Positions 21,571 through 32,501 of a DNA stretch of 64,000 nucleotides are shown here, piece by piece. Source of the stretch: Clonostachys chloroleuca (taxonomy: Eukaryota > Ascomycota > Sordariomycetes > Hypocreales > Bionectriaceae); contig JBANAY010000004.1 of NCBI GenBank assembly GCA_037952775.1, positions 7,812,001 through 7,876,000 on the forward strand, written 5' to 3'. The position numbers and the translations under genes are program-made. The notes below the pieces were generated by a model that saw nothing but the letters and a program-made list of their open reading frames with translations, made no database searches and had not been told where the DNA came from. Within the stretch, counting starts at the first letter, position 1; every line of letters starts with the position of its first letter.

Positions 21571-22775
21571 GGTAATGGCTCAGTTTCTACAGAATCAGGT
21601 GATGTAGAACGCACGATCAGCACGTCGGAGAAAGTTTTACAAATGTTACTACCTCGTCTCATAACTGGCCTCGGGATCATTAGAGTGCTAAGTTTCCACT
21701 CACTAGAGAGCGGAGATCGAGAGTGGTTAACTTCGGATGGGAATCCGTTTCAATCTGACGCAAACCTTAACCAATTCCCTTTATGATCTCGAACCACCGC
21801 TACCGACAGGACCAGCAACTCTGGCCGATCCCTCCCTTTTCCATCGTATTTGCCCGAATTCTGCCGATTACTTCTCTGAAGTTCTAAAAAAAAGATAAAA
21901 TCGCTTTATGAAAGTAGTGAGCTGTTACCCGGGTCGCATCATCTAACTGATGTCAGAGCTGTGGTCCAGTGACTACATTCTCTAATAAGCTTTCACCATG
22001 TACTTTTGGGCCTGGGCGCTCAAGATTCATTCTACTTTGATTAGTGCGCTAATACTGACCATACCTCGTTTTCAAACATAGTAAATTCCTGGTGGCTCGA
22101 GAGAGCATTCCAGACTCCAGTGCCTCCGCACAACAGTTGAGAGCCCGATGGGACTTCGAGCCATCCGAGATTCCGGCGGCCAACTTAAGGGAGCTGTTTC
22201 TTGTGGCCTATATCACCAGAAATATCAAACCAACCACTCAGTATGGCTCTAGGGCTCTCTAAGAGCAGCGTGTTTTTTTGACCCCTCGCCAAGCTGTTGT
22301 TCGGCTCTCAGTGCCAAGACTGAACCTCGATCCCGTTTGAGGTTAGTTTGCCGAGCGTGGAATGATCTCCATTTCAGTTTTAGCGTTTTCTTTTGGTGGA
22401 TCCAACCTCAAGGCAGCAGTCGATTGTCCCTTGTCCCTGGTAAGGAAGAAGCCAGGAACTGATAGCTGTCGGATAGGTCAGAGTTGAAAGTACTTCACGA
22501 TAACGAAGGAGAGGCTTGCAAAGTCCGAGACCCTCACCGTGCCCTTTCTTGTTATATTTTTTTTTTTGTTTCGAGAAGGATGAGGTTTTGAGAAAGGTAT
22601 GTCTGGGCCTGTCAAAGGCAGCAATCACCATGATCTATATGCATGCTCCTCGCATGTGGGGTCATTCTACGTGGAGCCTGAGCTGCTGGTCCTATACGTC
22701 GCTCCATTCGCTTCATTTTCAAGTAAATCATGGTCTATACTAGAGGTCCAGCACACTCCACGCTACGTATGCTGC
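21571..22775. other. Intergenic region
   Basis: About 1.2 kb holding the promoter of the seven-TM gene and the 3' flank of the acetyltransferase gene. A long T-run lies near 22555. No convincing gene is present. Confidence 0.4.
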
Positions 22776-24224
22776 TTATTCACCCTTGGAAAGCCTCTCC
22801 AGAGACCGTTTCAAGTACAAAGAAAGCGACTTGATAAGTTCGTCTTCCACGACACCGTTTGACCATGTGATTGATAGTGTTAGAGGGCCGCCTATGACTG
22901 AAGCACAGTTCACCGAGAACGCATGACCAGTTACGGAACCGCTTTGAGTCATCATCAGGCGTTGGAGCACCATGGGCTTCGCATCTGGATCAGCGGTTGG
23001 ATTCTGTCCAACCCCGAGATTGGATATTTCGTAGCTCTTAGTCCTCCGCTTACCCAATATCCCCAAGGCCGACTTGCGAAACTCGATTGCGTCTGGGACG
23101 TCGCGGAGCTCATCAATATAGGAAGAGGTGGCCACCTCCCGCGCCATTGACTCGCTAAAATCTTTCGCGATTTTGATGACATGTTCGCTCTCCTCTTGAG
23201 ACTGAGGCTGCGTCTTCCGTATCGCGGTTAGATCAGAGCCAGGAAGATACATCGCCATAGATGCCGCGTGAAATACGATATCCTGTGCGCTGGTCTTGGT
23301 GAACTGACGCAATGAGTATGGTGTGACCAAGCGAAAACCGGGCGCTTCCGCGGCCTCTCTGCTCAAGAATACGCATATGAGGCCGTGAAGATACCCTGTC
23401 AATGTAATACCCTGGCTCTTGCAGAATTTGAGAGATGAGCCCAAGGTTTCGGGTGGCACTATTGCCATATGAAGCCTGGATCGATATCCATTCCCTGGCG
23501 GCAGAGATATTGTATCTCCAGGCCATGCTGGTTGATCACCATGCATTAGAGGCTGTTCACTATCCGGCCTCTGCGGATTATTCAAGTCGATGCGGTCCTC
23601 CACTAAGTTAGGTAGTGAAACATCCCAGTCCACAACCAACGGCCATTCTGGTTCTGAAGATGCGTTAGAGATCAGTGAAAAATGCTTCATGATTGCGTTG
23701 TGAAATGCCAAGCCACTGAGCCCATCGGCTATGGCGTGGTGAAAAACAAAGGCAATATCAAATCTGCGCTCTTCGAGTGTTTCTGAATCACTGCGGGCAG
23801 CCCCCCCAAGAAAAGACTTTTCCGCAAGATGGTGAATGACAATAATTCTCCATGCAGGCTTTCCAACTAGCCAAAAACTTGTGTGCGCCTTTTCTAGGCG
23901 TTGACCAAGTACGCCGTCCGCCGCTGACTCCGACATTTCCTCGCTCGAAGTTTCAGAGGGATAATTGATCACTTCGATCAGATCATCGCGATGAACTTCC
24001 TTGAAGCTTGCGAAGATGGTCAATCCGTCATCCGTAGTCTGGTTAGACAGACCGTAGCACAGCGCCGGATGTTCTCGAATGGCAGCTTGTACACTCGCGT
24101 CCAGTTTTTTCTCAAGATCAACCTTCCACAGACTGGAAGAGTATATGCCTGTGACTGCAACAGATCTGTAATAGCCAAGCTCATGGGCGATGGAAAACAT
24201 CCGGCCACATATGCCTGAAAACAC
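22776..24224 (-). CDS. Alcohol acetyltransferase-like (AATase/condensation fold)
   Basis: About 482 residues are open without interruption. The N-terminal GRMFSIAHELGYYRSVAVTG is the conserved opening of the AATase family, in which a short upstream segment ending in G-R/K-x-E normally precedes it. The catalytic H-H-x-x-x-D-G is present as FHHAIADGLSG. A later VVPPETLGSSLKFCKSQGITLTGYL block and the SNLG...SQSGSVTGHAFSV segment fit the second half of the fold. These enzymes transfer acyl groups from acyl-CoA to alcohols, making esters, or act as acyltransferases in metabolite pathways. The true start probably lies upstream: a coding-like stretch (FEIYAFLEKKQTFGDG) near 24245-24295 is joined by an intron GTAAAT...TTTTCAG, but I could not find its ATG with certainty. 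Confidence 0.78.
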   Translation of the reverse strand: MFSGICGRMFSIAHELGYYRSVAVTGIYSSSLWKVDLEKKLDASVQAAIREHPALCYGLSNQTTDDGLTIFASFKEVHRDDLIEVINYPSETSSEEMSESAADGVLGQRLEKAHTSFWLVGKPAWRIIVIHHLAEKSFLGGAARSDSETLEERRFDIAFVFHHAIADGLSGLAFHNAIMKHFSLISNASSEPEWPLVVDWDVSLPNLVEDRIDLNNPQRPDSEQPLMHGDQPAWPGDTISLPPGNGYRSRLHMAIVPPETLGSSLKFCKSQGITLTGYLHGLICVFLSREAAEAPGFRLVTPYSLRQFTKTSAQDIVFHAASMAMYLPGSDLTAIRKTQPQSQEESEHVIKIAKDFSESMAREVATSSYIDELRDVPDAIEFRKSALGILGKRRTKSYEISNLGVGQNPTADPDAKPMVLQRLMMTQSGSVTGHAFSVNCASVIGGPLTLSITWSNGVVEDELIKSLSLYLKRSLERLSKGE

Positions 24225-24874
24225 AACTCAGTTAGTGACATTTACCATCGCCGAATGTCTGCTTCTTCTCCAAAAAAGCGTAGATTTCAAAGCGAAGGGG
24301 ATATGAAAATACCAAAAGTGGAAGTCTTTTGCTCGGCCATGATGTTAAGCGCTGTCACCAACTTGATGCGGTTTGTTTAGTGAGGAGTTGCGGGGAGGAA
24401 TGACGATGATGAACTGTCAGATTCCTCTTGGACGGCGTAGTAAGACTCAACCGCTGACAAACAAGGTGGGTCTTGAGCATCTTCAGCGGTTCTAGTACCC
24501 GGTTGCTTATCTACTGCTTAACTACCGGATAAATAGAGGCATCATGTAAAAATCCGAGATGGCTAAGCTGCGTTTTTGTAACAATTGGGGGAACATAAAT
24601 TGACCGATCGTTTGATCACTTCACACAGTTGGAAATTGTTACCATTCACTACAGCGCGAGATATAAAATTATGTTGTTATGAAAGATAACTCACATAACA
24701 ACTCACCCTCTAAGTGTCTGTCAATGATCAACCATTGTAATCCACTGCTGGAAATTGTCATCAAAACTATCTTGCCGTGTCATATTGGTTTGTAAACGCA
24801 CAAATTATCGTTGAAAGTAGAGTGACTTATAATCGAGCAGGGACAAACAAAAATCAAGGTTAAAAGCGGATAAG
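24225..24874. other. Intergenic region with probable acetyltransferase 5' exon
   Basis: The part near 24225-24330 probably holds the small first exon and intron of the acetyltransferase gene. The rest, to the amidase stop at 24875, is AT-rich with no gene visible. Confidence 0.4.
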
Positions 24875-26581
24875 CTAAAACTGAAGAGCATCTTTCATCA
24901 CCTCTAAGGCGGCGAACAGATCATTGTCATGATACTTCCTAGCACAAACCTGTATGTCAATGGGAGCACCCTCAAAGTCACCCTCAGCCCATAGTTGTCT
25001 GACGTGCTTGCATTCTTCGCTCAATGGTGTCTGCTCGTCTGTTGAGTAGTCCTCAGTACCCTTCTTTCCCGCCTTGAATGGCGCTGGGAGGCATACGCCA
25101 GGACAGTCAACATAATTCCAGAACGCCGTGTAGTTCCAGTAGAAGGCGGTTTCATGCGAACAGGCCGGGCCGACGAAAGCCGGGCTTATCACCACATCAA
25201 CGTCTTGTTCCGTCCAATGACTAGAAAATTCTGCACGAAACAAGTCCCTGATTATTCGTTGTCGTAAAACCCCAGTGGTGCCGATATCTTCTCCTTCGGC
25301 ATCTTTGATGATCCATTTAGTCAGTGGAAGCATGGGTTCTCCTGTGCTGGCAAGGTGAGCCTTGACTGCCTGGCCCCCATCAGGCCAGTAAGCGAGGCGG
25401 ATGTTCTTCATTGCCTCTGCCACCTTGAACGGTTTGAAATCCTTCACTTCAAACGAGCCAGTCTTTTCTAGTTGGCCCTTGGCCCACAGCAAAGCTTTGG
25501 TCACCGGCGGTTGCGGTTTAATCACACCGTCATTCATCATAAAGCCAATCTTCAGTGGTAACTTCTTTGCACCGCTCAACCCTGTCCAAGGAATTGGAAT
25601 AAGGCGCGGATCGCTAAGATACGGCTTCGCATCTGTCAGGACCCTCATAAACAGATCCATGTCACGAAGAGATGTACACATCGGCCCAGTCGAGCACAAG
25701 ACATTGAGCTCGGCTCCAAAGCCCTCCGGCAGGAATCCCGACATGGGCAAGGTGTACGAGGTCGGCTTGAACCCATATATGCCACAGACTCCAGCAGGAC
25801 ATCGTACGCTGCCTCCAATATCTGTCCCAACACCAAGAACGGAACCTCTCATCGCGATAAGAGCAGCCTCGCCGCCTGTGGAACCGCCTGCTGTGAGTTG
25901 AATGTTGAAAGGATTTAGAGTGCGACCCAAGAGCGATACTGTTTCCAAGTGCATAATCGATTGCGGCTGGAGCGTCTTGCAGTAGAAGACGGCACCCGCA
26001 GCCCTGAGGATAGCCATCATCTGGCAGTCCTCAGTGTCAAAGACCCTGGTATCCCAATATCCGGTCGCAGAATAATGTCCTGCTAGTGGCATATGCTCCT
26101 TGATACTGATGGGGACGCCATGAAGAGGCCCAACAGTCATTCCCGTCTCTTCAAGATGGCGATCAAGTGATCGAGCGCGCTCAATCGCCTCGTCCATAAA
26201 CCAGTCAACCAGGCAGCATGTTAGCTGATGGGCAATAATTGCTCGTTTAGCAAAAGCCGCCGCAACCTCGACGGCTGTCAGCTTTTTACTAGCGATGGCC
26301 TCTGCAAGTGCTACTGCATCATACTGATCAGTAATTTCAAGATCCTTGGCTGACAAGATGCCGCTCTCTTGGGGAACATTCGACACGTCTTTGGGTGGAT
26401 TATCAATTAAAGCTTGTGGTAGCCGGAGTTCCAATGGTACTTTGGCTGCAAATTCATCTAGAATTTTATCCTTCAGCTCTTCGAAAGCTAAAGTGCCCTT
26501 TGGCAGTGAAAGGTGGGCGCTCTTTGGCTGGACGATGGACAAAGAGGCGGTAGACATTTTGCATCCGTTATGATATACCAC
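24875..26581 (-). CDS. Amidase-signature hydrolase (acetamidase/FAAH-like)
   Basis: A single exon of up to 568 residues; the real start may be the second Met, residue 9. The Ser-Ser-Lys triad of the family is complete: Lys in GVPISIKEHMP, cis-Ser in the AGGSTGGEAAL motif and the nucleophile Ser in GVGTDIGGSVRCPAG. GGSTGG is a common variant of GGSSGG and leaves the catalytic first Ser in place. Downstream ADxxxxxVLTDAKPYLSD and CPGVCLPAPFKAG blocks follow the fungal acetamidase pattern. The reaction is hydrolysis of a carboxylic amide to acid and ammonia, probably cytosolic since no signal peptide is visible. It is divergent from an MFS transporter across about 1.1 kb, an arrangement often used for uptake plus hydrolysis of one substrate. 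Confidence 0.9.
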   Translation of the reverse strand: MVYHNGCKMSTASLSIVQPKSAHLSLPKGTLAFEELKDKILDEFAAKVPLELRLPQALIDNPPKDVSNVPQESGILSAKDLEITDQYDAVALAEAIASKKLTAVEVAAAFAKRAIIAHQLTCCLVDWFMDEAIERARSLDRHLEETGMTVGPLHGVPISIKEHMPLAGHYSATGYWDTRVFDTEDCQMMAILRAAGAVFYCKTLQPQSIMHLETVSLLGRTLNPFNIQLTAGGSTGGEAALIAMRGSVLGVGTDIGGSVRCPAGVCGIYGFKPTSYTLPMSGFLPEGFGAELNVLCSTGPMCTSLRDMDLFMRVLTDAKPYLSDPRLIPIPWTGLSGAKKLPLKIGFMMNDGVIKPQPPVTKALLWAKGQLEKTGSFEVKDFKPFKVAEAMKNIRLAYWPDGGQAVKAHLASTGEPMLPLTKWIIKDAEGEDIGTTGVLRQRIIRDLFRAEFSSHWTEQDVDVVISPAFVGPACSHETAFYWNYTAFWNYVDCPGVCLPAPFKAGKKGTEDYSTDEQTPLSEECKHVRQLWAEGDFEGAPIDIQVCARKYHDNDLFAALEVMKDALQF

Positions 26582-27661
26582 TAAGCTTCATTGGCATAGG
26601 CAGAGATAAGGCGTATGCCAGGGGGATCTCTCCATATATGAGTGAGTCGGGGGCATGATAGGATGTGAGGACTGCTTAACTCAACATAGAAGAGATAGAG
26701 AAGCTTCAACATACATCTAGCTGTGTTTGTATTAGTTAGTGACACATGACGTGTCAGGTATCTCGGCCTCATCGCGCACCTTTTGGCGAGGTTTCAATGT
26801 GGTGGGGATCTGACTCCGAGAGATAAGAGCTGGGATCATGGGCTTAGACTTCTAGTCATTAGTTGCTTCTATCAATGTGTACCAAAGGTCGGTCTTCATC
26901 AAGTTTTAAGTTGTTGGTTCTCTGACATGAAATTGACTTCGGTTGCGTTACAAAACAAACCCCAGAGCAGACAAAAGCCAGGATAACTGAGTATTGCCAA
27001 TCCCTCGCTCATCGGCTTCGCTGTTCCAATAATAAGTTAGTATCTATGATTTCGACGCTGGATTGTGACCCCCTGCAGATCTCGCTTACACGACCTTATC
27101 AAACGGGCCCTCTATGGACAAGATACGCAAGTCGATAACGTAGTGATGTCAGAAAGTGTGGGCCTGAGTAGCATCCCGGCTTCGGGTATAAAAGTCCACG
27201 GACTTGGGGATGCCGATGCCTCTATCTCAGGGCTTTTGAATATGGTGAGGGGAACAGCGAGATAACTGATCAGCTGTTTCCCGGGATAAACTAGCAGGTA
27301 GCACGGAGTCGAGAGACCGAAAGCCGATTATCGGGACAGGATCGGGCAGAAGGATGATCATTAATAATAGATCGCATTGTAGCATTTTGGCGACCCCTCT
27401 TTGCGTTGAAAAATGACATGAGTACATGGTGCTTTATCGCCGGGAAAGCCGGCCAACTCGTTTCGATCCATAGACCCCCTTGCAGTTGTGTTGCGGAGAG
27501 AGACGGCTCGGATTGTAGATATAAAATAGGTGGAACTACTGACGCGTGATCCCTCCCAAGTGAGACTTGCCTGCCCCCCTTCAAACATTTCGTCTACATT
27601 CAAGCAAAACTGACTTACTCCTCGTCAAGTTCTAAATATCAACGAACCTTGTTAAGCCAAA
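26582..27661. promoter_or_regulatory. Divergent promoter region of amidase and MFS transporter
   Basis: About 1.08 kb between two divergently transcribed genes. It must contain both promoters. I see no long repeat or extra gene. Confidence 0.45.
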
Positions 27662-29305
27662 ATGGCGAAGTCAAAGGACCAAGTTGCTATTCCTGGCACT
27701 GTACACCTCGTTGACATGCCGGGGCAACATTCATCGCGCAAATCAAAAGGCGGCATAGAGCTCATTCCTCGACCAAGTGATAACGCCGAGGATCCACTGA
27801 ACTGGACTCCGCGACGAAAGAAGCTATCTGTACTTATGGTGCTCGTGTACACTCTTGGAGTTGGCCTGCCAGGTACGCTCCAATATTCCGTTCTGGCTGA
27901 CATCACCAAAGATACGGGCATCTCTACAGCAGCGCTGGTCCAAGGCACCGGCGTGATGTTTCTATTCCTTGGCTGGGGATGTCTGATTTGGCAGCCGATT
28001 GCATTGACGTATGGCCGTCGTTGTGTATACCTCATTTCTACCCTGGTGGCAGTCCCCCTCATGGTATGGACTGCTTACTCGCGCTCGGCAGGGGAATGGT
28101 ACGCCCACCGGACTTTACTTGGTATCTTTGTCGCGCCCATCGAGTCCCTCCCTGAAGTGAGCATCCCCGACGTGTTTTTCGCCCATGAACGTGGCTCATG
28201 GATGGCTCTTTATGTCTTCGTTCTGTTCGGCTCCAACTTCCTGGCTCCTCTTGTCGCGGGATGGTTTGCTGAGGCGTTTGGCTGGAGGTGGACCATGCAC
28301 TTTGGCGCCATGGTCGCTGCTGTCTCCTTTATTATATTGTTCTTTTTTATGGAGGAAACGATGTACGTTCGTCAGACTCTTGAGGGGTTGGAGGAAGACA
28401 ATACGGATGTAACAACCAGCGACATGGCACAGGACGGTACTGTGGACTTAAAAGAGAAGACATCTGGACAAGGAGATAAGAATGGCGCTGAGACTGCCAA
28501 CGTGCACAATGGATCTGTTTTCGCACCCCCGAAAACGTTTGCACAAAAGCTGGCGCCATTTACGAGACCGTCCAGCCAACGTGCCAACATCCGGATGTTC
28601 AAAGCCATGTTCACTCCCCTTGTCTACATTGTGCAGTTCCCCTCGGTTGCATGGTCAGGCTTCATTTACGGCATCAACCTATCCTGGTACAATGTGCTCA
28701 ATGGGACTGCTAGCCCGGTATTAAGTGCAGACCCGTACAATTGGTCAACCGGCTTGGTTGGATGTATCTACACCGGGCCAATTATAGGTGCTGCTATTGG
28801 AACACTATGGTCCGGCATTGTTGCTGACCGGTTTACACTCTATCTTGCCAAGCGAAACAACGGAATCCGCGAGCCCGAGCAACGTCTGTGGCCCCTGGCG
28901 TTATCTGCACTTATGTCGTGCGTCGGGCTCATCACCTGGGGTGTTGGGGCGGCGCATGACATTCACTGGGCGGGACTTGCGATTGGTCTCGGCATACTGA
29001 CATTCGGTTGTGTCACTGGTGGTTCAGTTGCGCTGTCATACAATATTGACTGCTTCAAAGACATTAGCGGGGAGACGACCACATCTATTATCATCATTAG
29101 GAATACCTTGGGCTTTGCCATCTCTTACGGGATTACGCCGTGGTATACCAATATGGGCCTGCAAAATTGCTTCATTATGGCGGGCTTTCTCGCGTTGGGA
29201 TGCACTTCTACTTTCTTAGTGATGATCTGGAAAGGAAAGGCACTCAGGAAATGGTCAGCTAGGAGATACTGGAAGTATGCCGAAGATAGCTTCGGCCATT
29301 CCTGA
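27662..29305 (+). CDS. MFS transporter (fungal HOL1-like group)
   Basis: An intronless frame of 547 residues. The cytosolic N-terminus carries the ELIPRPSDNAEDPLNWTPRRKKL motif, in which P-S-x-x-x-x-DPLNW is the signature preceding helix 1 in many fungal MFS carriers. The loop 2-3 reads LIWQPIALTYGRRCVYL, and GWFAEAFGWRWTMHF is the motif around helix 5. A polar central loop of about 90 residues, rich in acidic and Lys residues, separates the two six-helix halves. GVGAAHDIHWAGLAIG and GITPWYTNMGLQNCF belong to the last helices. Substrate is unknown; relatives have been linked to cation, polyamine or drug transport. It is divergent from the amidase, so uptake of an amide or its products is a reasonable guess only. 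Confidence 0.87.
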   Translation: MAKSKDQVAIPGTVHLVDMPGQHSSRKSKGGIELIPRPSDNAEDPLNWTPRRKKLSVLMVLVYTLGVGLPGTLQYSVLADITKDTGISTAALVQGTGVMFLFLGWGCLIWQPIALTYGRRCVYLISTLVAVPLMVWTAYSRSAGEWYAHRTLLGIFVAPIESLPEVSIPDVFFAHERGSWMALYVFVLFGSNFLAPLVAGWFAEAFGWRWTMHFGAMVAAVSFIILFFFMEETMYVRQTLEGLEEDNTDVTTSDMAQDGTVDLKEKTSGQGDKNGAETANVHNGSVFAPPKTFAQKLAPFTRPSSQRANIRMFKAMFTPLVYIVQFPSVAWSGFIYGINLSWYNVLNGTASPVLSADPYNWSTGLVGCIYTGPIIGAAIGTLWSGIVADRFTLYLAKRNNGIREPEQRLWPLALSALMSCVGLITWGVGAAHDIHWAGLAIGLGILTFGCVTGGSVALSYNIDCFKDISGETTTSIIIIRNTLGFAISYGITPWYTNMGLQNCFIMAGFLALGCTSTFLVMIWKGKALRKWSARRYWKYAEDSFGHS

Positions 29306-30534
29306 ACCTAGCGAAGTACCGCAACTCTCGTTCGTGTTTCGAGTGATGAGAATGTGATATGACATCCTACTAAAACCTTCGTGTGGTTGGCTTCTAATAT
29401 TGTTTACCAAACTAAATTTGTTGTAGTTTATTTTCAGAAACTTGAGTAGATGAATGCAGCCTTATGGGAGAGCAAAGAACGATTACCATGGGGATCCCTT
29501 GTCAGACCGTAGGATTTTTCTCTGCATGAATGTACAAAGACACATGCTTTGAGATTGAACACTCCATTGGTCAAGCTAGAAATATAGATGTTACTGACAT
29601 GACTGTTCAATACCACCCCCAATCAACAATCTTGTAACCCCAATGAGCCAGTAAGCGGCAGCTGCCCACTTGTGCACCTCACTGATTTTCGTATGAGGAT
29701 ATCACGGTATCCTTTCAGCTCAGCTGCCCAACAATTTTCTGGTAATCATTATACGAGTTCTCACAAATTCATCCTTCTAATGGATTTACTGTCCAATTAC
29801 CACCCACTGCAGCCTGCTAATACGTCCATAAGCAGACATGTCTTCCAATGTGGCGTCGGCAGTGAGATTCGATGGGTCCCTCGCTGCCTCGCTTCGGCAT
29901 TGCTAATGCACCTCGCACTTCCCTTCTGAATGAGGCAAGTGGATCGATCCACATGCCTCGGCATTTGATTGTACAGGGCTTGGAGGAGAGACATGGTATA
30001 ATAGGTGATGAGCCTACGTCAACCTCACTCTGAAGGTGAATACTTGCAACCTTTTCTTGGAGAGAGGCTCAGAGATTTAGTAATATCAACTAGAATGTTT
30101 ATCTATGAGAAAAAGGTGTACAACATCAAGGAGCTACTCATTCAAAGAAATAACAAGATTGCTCACGAAGGGGAGAGTTAGTCCCTGAACAGGTGATCCT
30201 CACAATCTCCAACAGCTAAATATAGACAATTGTATTTAGTAAGGTCTAGTTCAGCGAGCAGCATTGCATTAGGCAATATTATGACATATGATGACAACTG
30301 GCTACAAATTGTAATTATATTTTCTATACTAAATGAGTGTGGTTTCTAACGGAAAACGAGTACCAAACGAATGGACGTTACGACAAGCCGTAACCGAATT
30401 ACGAATAAGCAAATCAAACCAGTAAGAACCCCTCGACAACACATCTGCTACTTCCACCTCACCCCCGGCCCTGCATCAGCCACGGCAAATACACCACCTA
30501 TTCAACTTGTAGTAAGAACCACCAATTAATCTAA
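29306..30534. other. Intergenic region between convergent genes
   Basis: About 1.2 kb between the stops of the MFS transporter and the alpha/beta hydrolase, AT-rich towards 30100-30400. No gene, repeat or RNA could be recognised. Confidence 0.4.
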
Positions 30535-31898
30535 CTAAAGCTCGTTGGATTTCAGAAAGGAGGTGATGACCTCGAAAGATCCGGTGGCGTTCTTGTGGAA
30601 GAAGAAGTTGTGGCTTGTGTTGGGGTGCAAGTACGGCGTGAACTTGGCGTTTCTCCAGATGGTGCGGGCTGGCTCCTCAAAGATACCCTTGCACTCGCCA
30701 TCACAGACGATGTAATCAGTTTCTCCAGTAATGGCCTAGTAAATCTTTAGTCAATGCCATGGAGGAAATGAGCTGAAATAAGCGAAGCGAAAGGATGACT
30801 CACCAATGCAGCACCAGTGAACCCACTCGCGTCAAATTGTCCGTCTGTAAGAGTGAAGAACTCGGCGATACCAAAAGCGTTCTTGTACTCCTCAGCATAG
30901 GAAGACGTGGAAATATCGTAAAACGGGTACTTGAAGTAGCTGTTGAAGTAATTAGCAATTGTTTCACCATCACAAGCCGATGGAAAACATTGCCGACTTA
31001 CGTGTTGATTTGAGCGAATGTGTCGGACCAGGTAAGCCATCCGGCATCAAGCAGTCCAAAGCGTCTTGGGTTCTGCAGGGCAGCAACACGAGGTACAAAG
31101 GACCGAACCAGACCCTTGAAGTTGAGGCCCGTTGTATTGTAGTTTATTCCAGTCAAGACAACAGCATCTGCAATAGTGGGGTTTTCTGCGATGGTAAAAT
31201 GCGTGATGTAAGATCCATATGAGAAAGACATCAGAGCCAGCTTCTCTGGCGTGCCAAAGTCGCCTGTATACTGCCCAGCTTTGACTAGCTTGGCCAACTC
31301 GACAAGAACAGCCTTGTGGATCTGGAGCTGGTTCGTAAACCCAGAGACCCTGTAAATCAATCAGCAAGTGAGGTTTTGTTGAATTCGAGACTACCGCTCA
31401 CCTTGACGATTCGCCGTTACCGAGACGATCATAGAACCAGACTGAGTATCCCTGGTTGATGGCGTGCTGGACAAAGTTGTACTCATTGGGTCGGTAGGCC
31501 GAGTTCCAATGGGTACGAGCTTGTCCAATTCCATGAGTGGCAAGAATAACCGTCTTGGAGCCCCCGTTCTTGGGAGTGCAGAAAGATGCTGCAATGGTGT
31601 ACGTTGCAGTTTCGTTCTTGGTTCCGACGATGGGGCTCGGGTAATTGGCACTGTCTCGCGTTGTCGCCTTGCTCAGGAAGTCCTGGAGCGCGTAGTCGTC
31701 CTCCCATCGGGGGAAATCGAACACCTTGTTTTGGGACGTGACAGTAACGGGAACTTTGTATTCCCAACAATTGGCCGCGGCGGGATAATACGGTTGGGTC
31801 AGTGGCCGGGCCTCTGGCTGAGAATCGGCCAGGACCATGGTACCGGAAATGGCAGAGGCGAGAAGGGCTCGTTTTAAGAGCATTTTGAAGGTTTTCAA
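30535..31898 (-). CDS. Secreted alpha/beta hydrolase
   Basis: Four exons (31402-31898, 31002-31349, 30804-30939, 30535-30735) join in phase into about 393 residues. The N-terminus has a signal peptide (LLKRALLASAISGTMVLA). The hydrolase core shows an oxyanion segment ILATHGIGQARTHW, GYSVWFYDRLGNGESS before the elbow, and the nucleophile Ser in MSFSYGSY (Ser replaces the first Gly of G-x-S-x-G). The acid is probably Asp of TGETDYIVCDGEC and the His is in HPNTSHNFFFHKN. N-glycosylation sequons are frequent. The substrate is likely an extracellular ester or lactone but cannot be read from sequence. It is divergent from a Zn2Cys6 regulator starting at 32502, so local control is plausible. Confidence 0.85.
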
Positions 31899-32501
31899 TG
31901 GAAAATCGAGTTATTTATATTAATGATTAGGAAAAGAAACCAGTTGGGGAAATGAGGGAGTGAACTGTGCTGGTCGATGTGTTGGAGTGATCATTGTCTA
32001 GATGCGAGAGTGGCAGCACCTCTTTATACTTGGACTCGCCCCTTTATTTAGTACAGCTCACCTCTTTGATGAATACAATGTATCCTCTTCGACATCGTGA
32101 TGCCATAATCAGCTTGATGGCTTCAACGCTTTGCATGATGATAGTGGCTGGTTAGACTCCACGGCTTACACGCGGTGGCCCACTTGGAACGCTGACAGCT
32201 AAACATTGGAGGTTGCAGCTCGAAGCTTGTTGCCCGAATAAGGGCATCGTCAATGCGAAGATGAGATTGGATCTTAATCCGGCAGATGCTACACAAGATG
32301 CGCTCTGAGTGGTCGACTTCCCAGCTGAACAGAGTCTTCACGTGTGTCAGCAATGGCAGCCCAAGATGGATAAATAGCTCTTCGGCTCCCCAAGCTGGAA
32401 GGAATGCGCGAGCCCCCACAACCCTCGGCATCGATCTCTTCTCCTGGGGACGGAGTGTTCTGCTTCCAACCTATCACGTCCGGCCTCGCTCGCTGTCCAC
32501 C
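31899..32501. promoter_or_regulatory. Divergent promoter of hydrolase and regulator
   Basis: About 600 bp shared by the secreted hydrolase (minus) and the Zn2Cys6 regulator (plus). No clear CGG-spacer-CCG element stands out and no extra gene is seen. Confidence 0.45.

Noticed and set aside
30535..31898. C-terminal SNEL of the hydrolase as an ER-retention signal
   Set aside because: It differs from HDEL/KDEL at the first two positions, so retention cannot be claimed.
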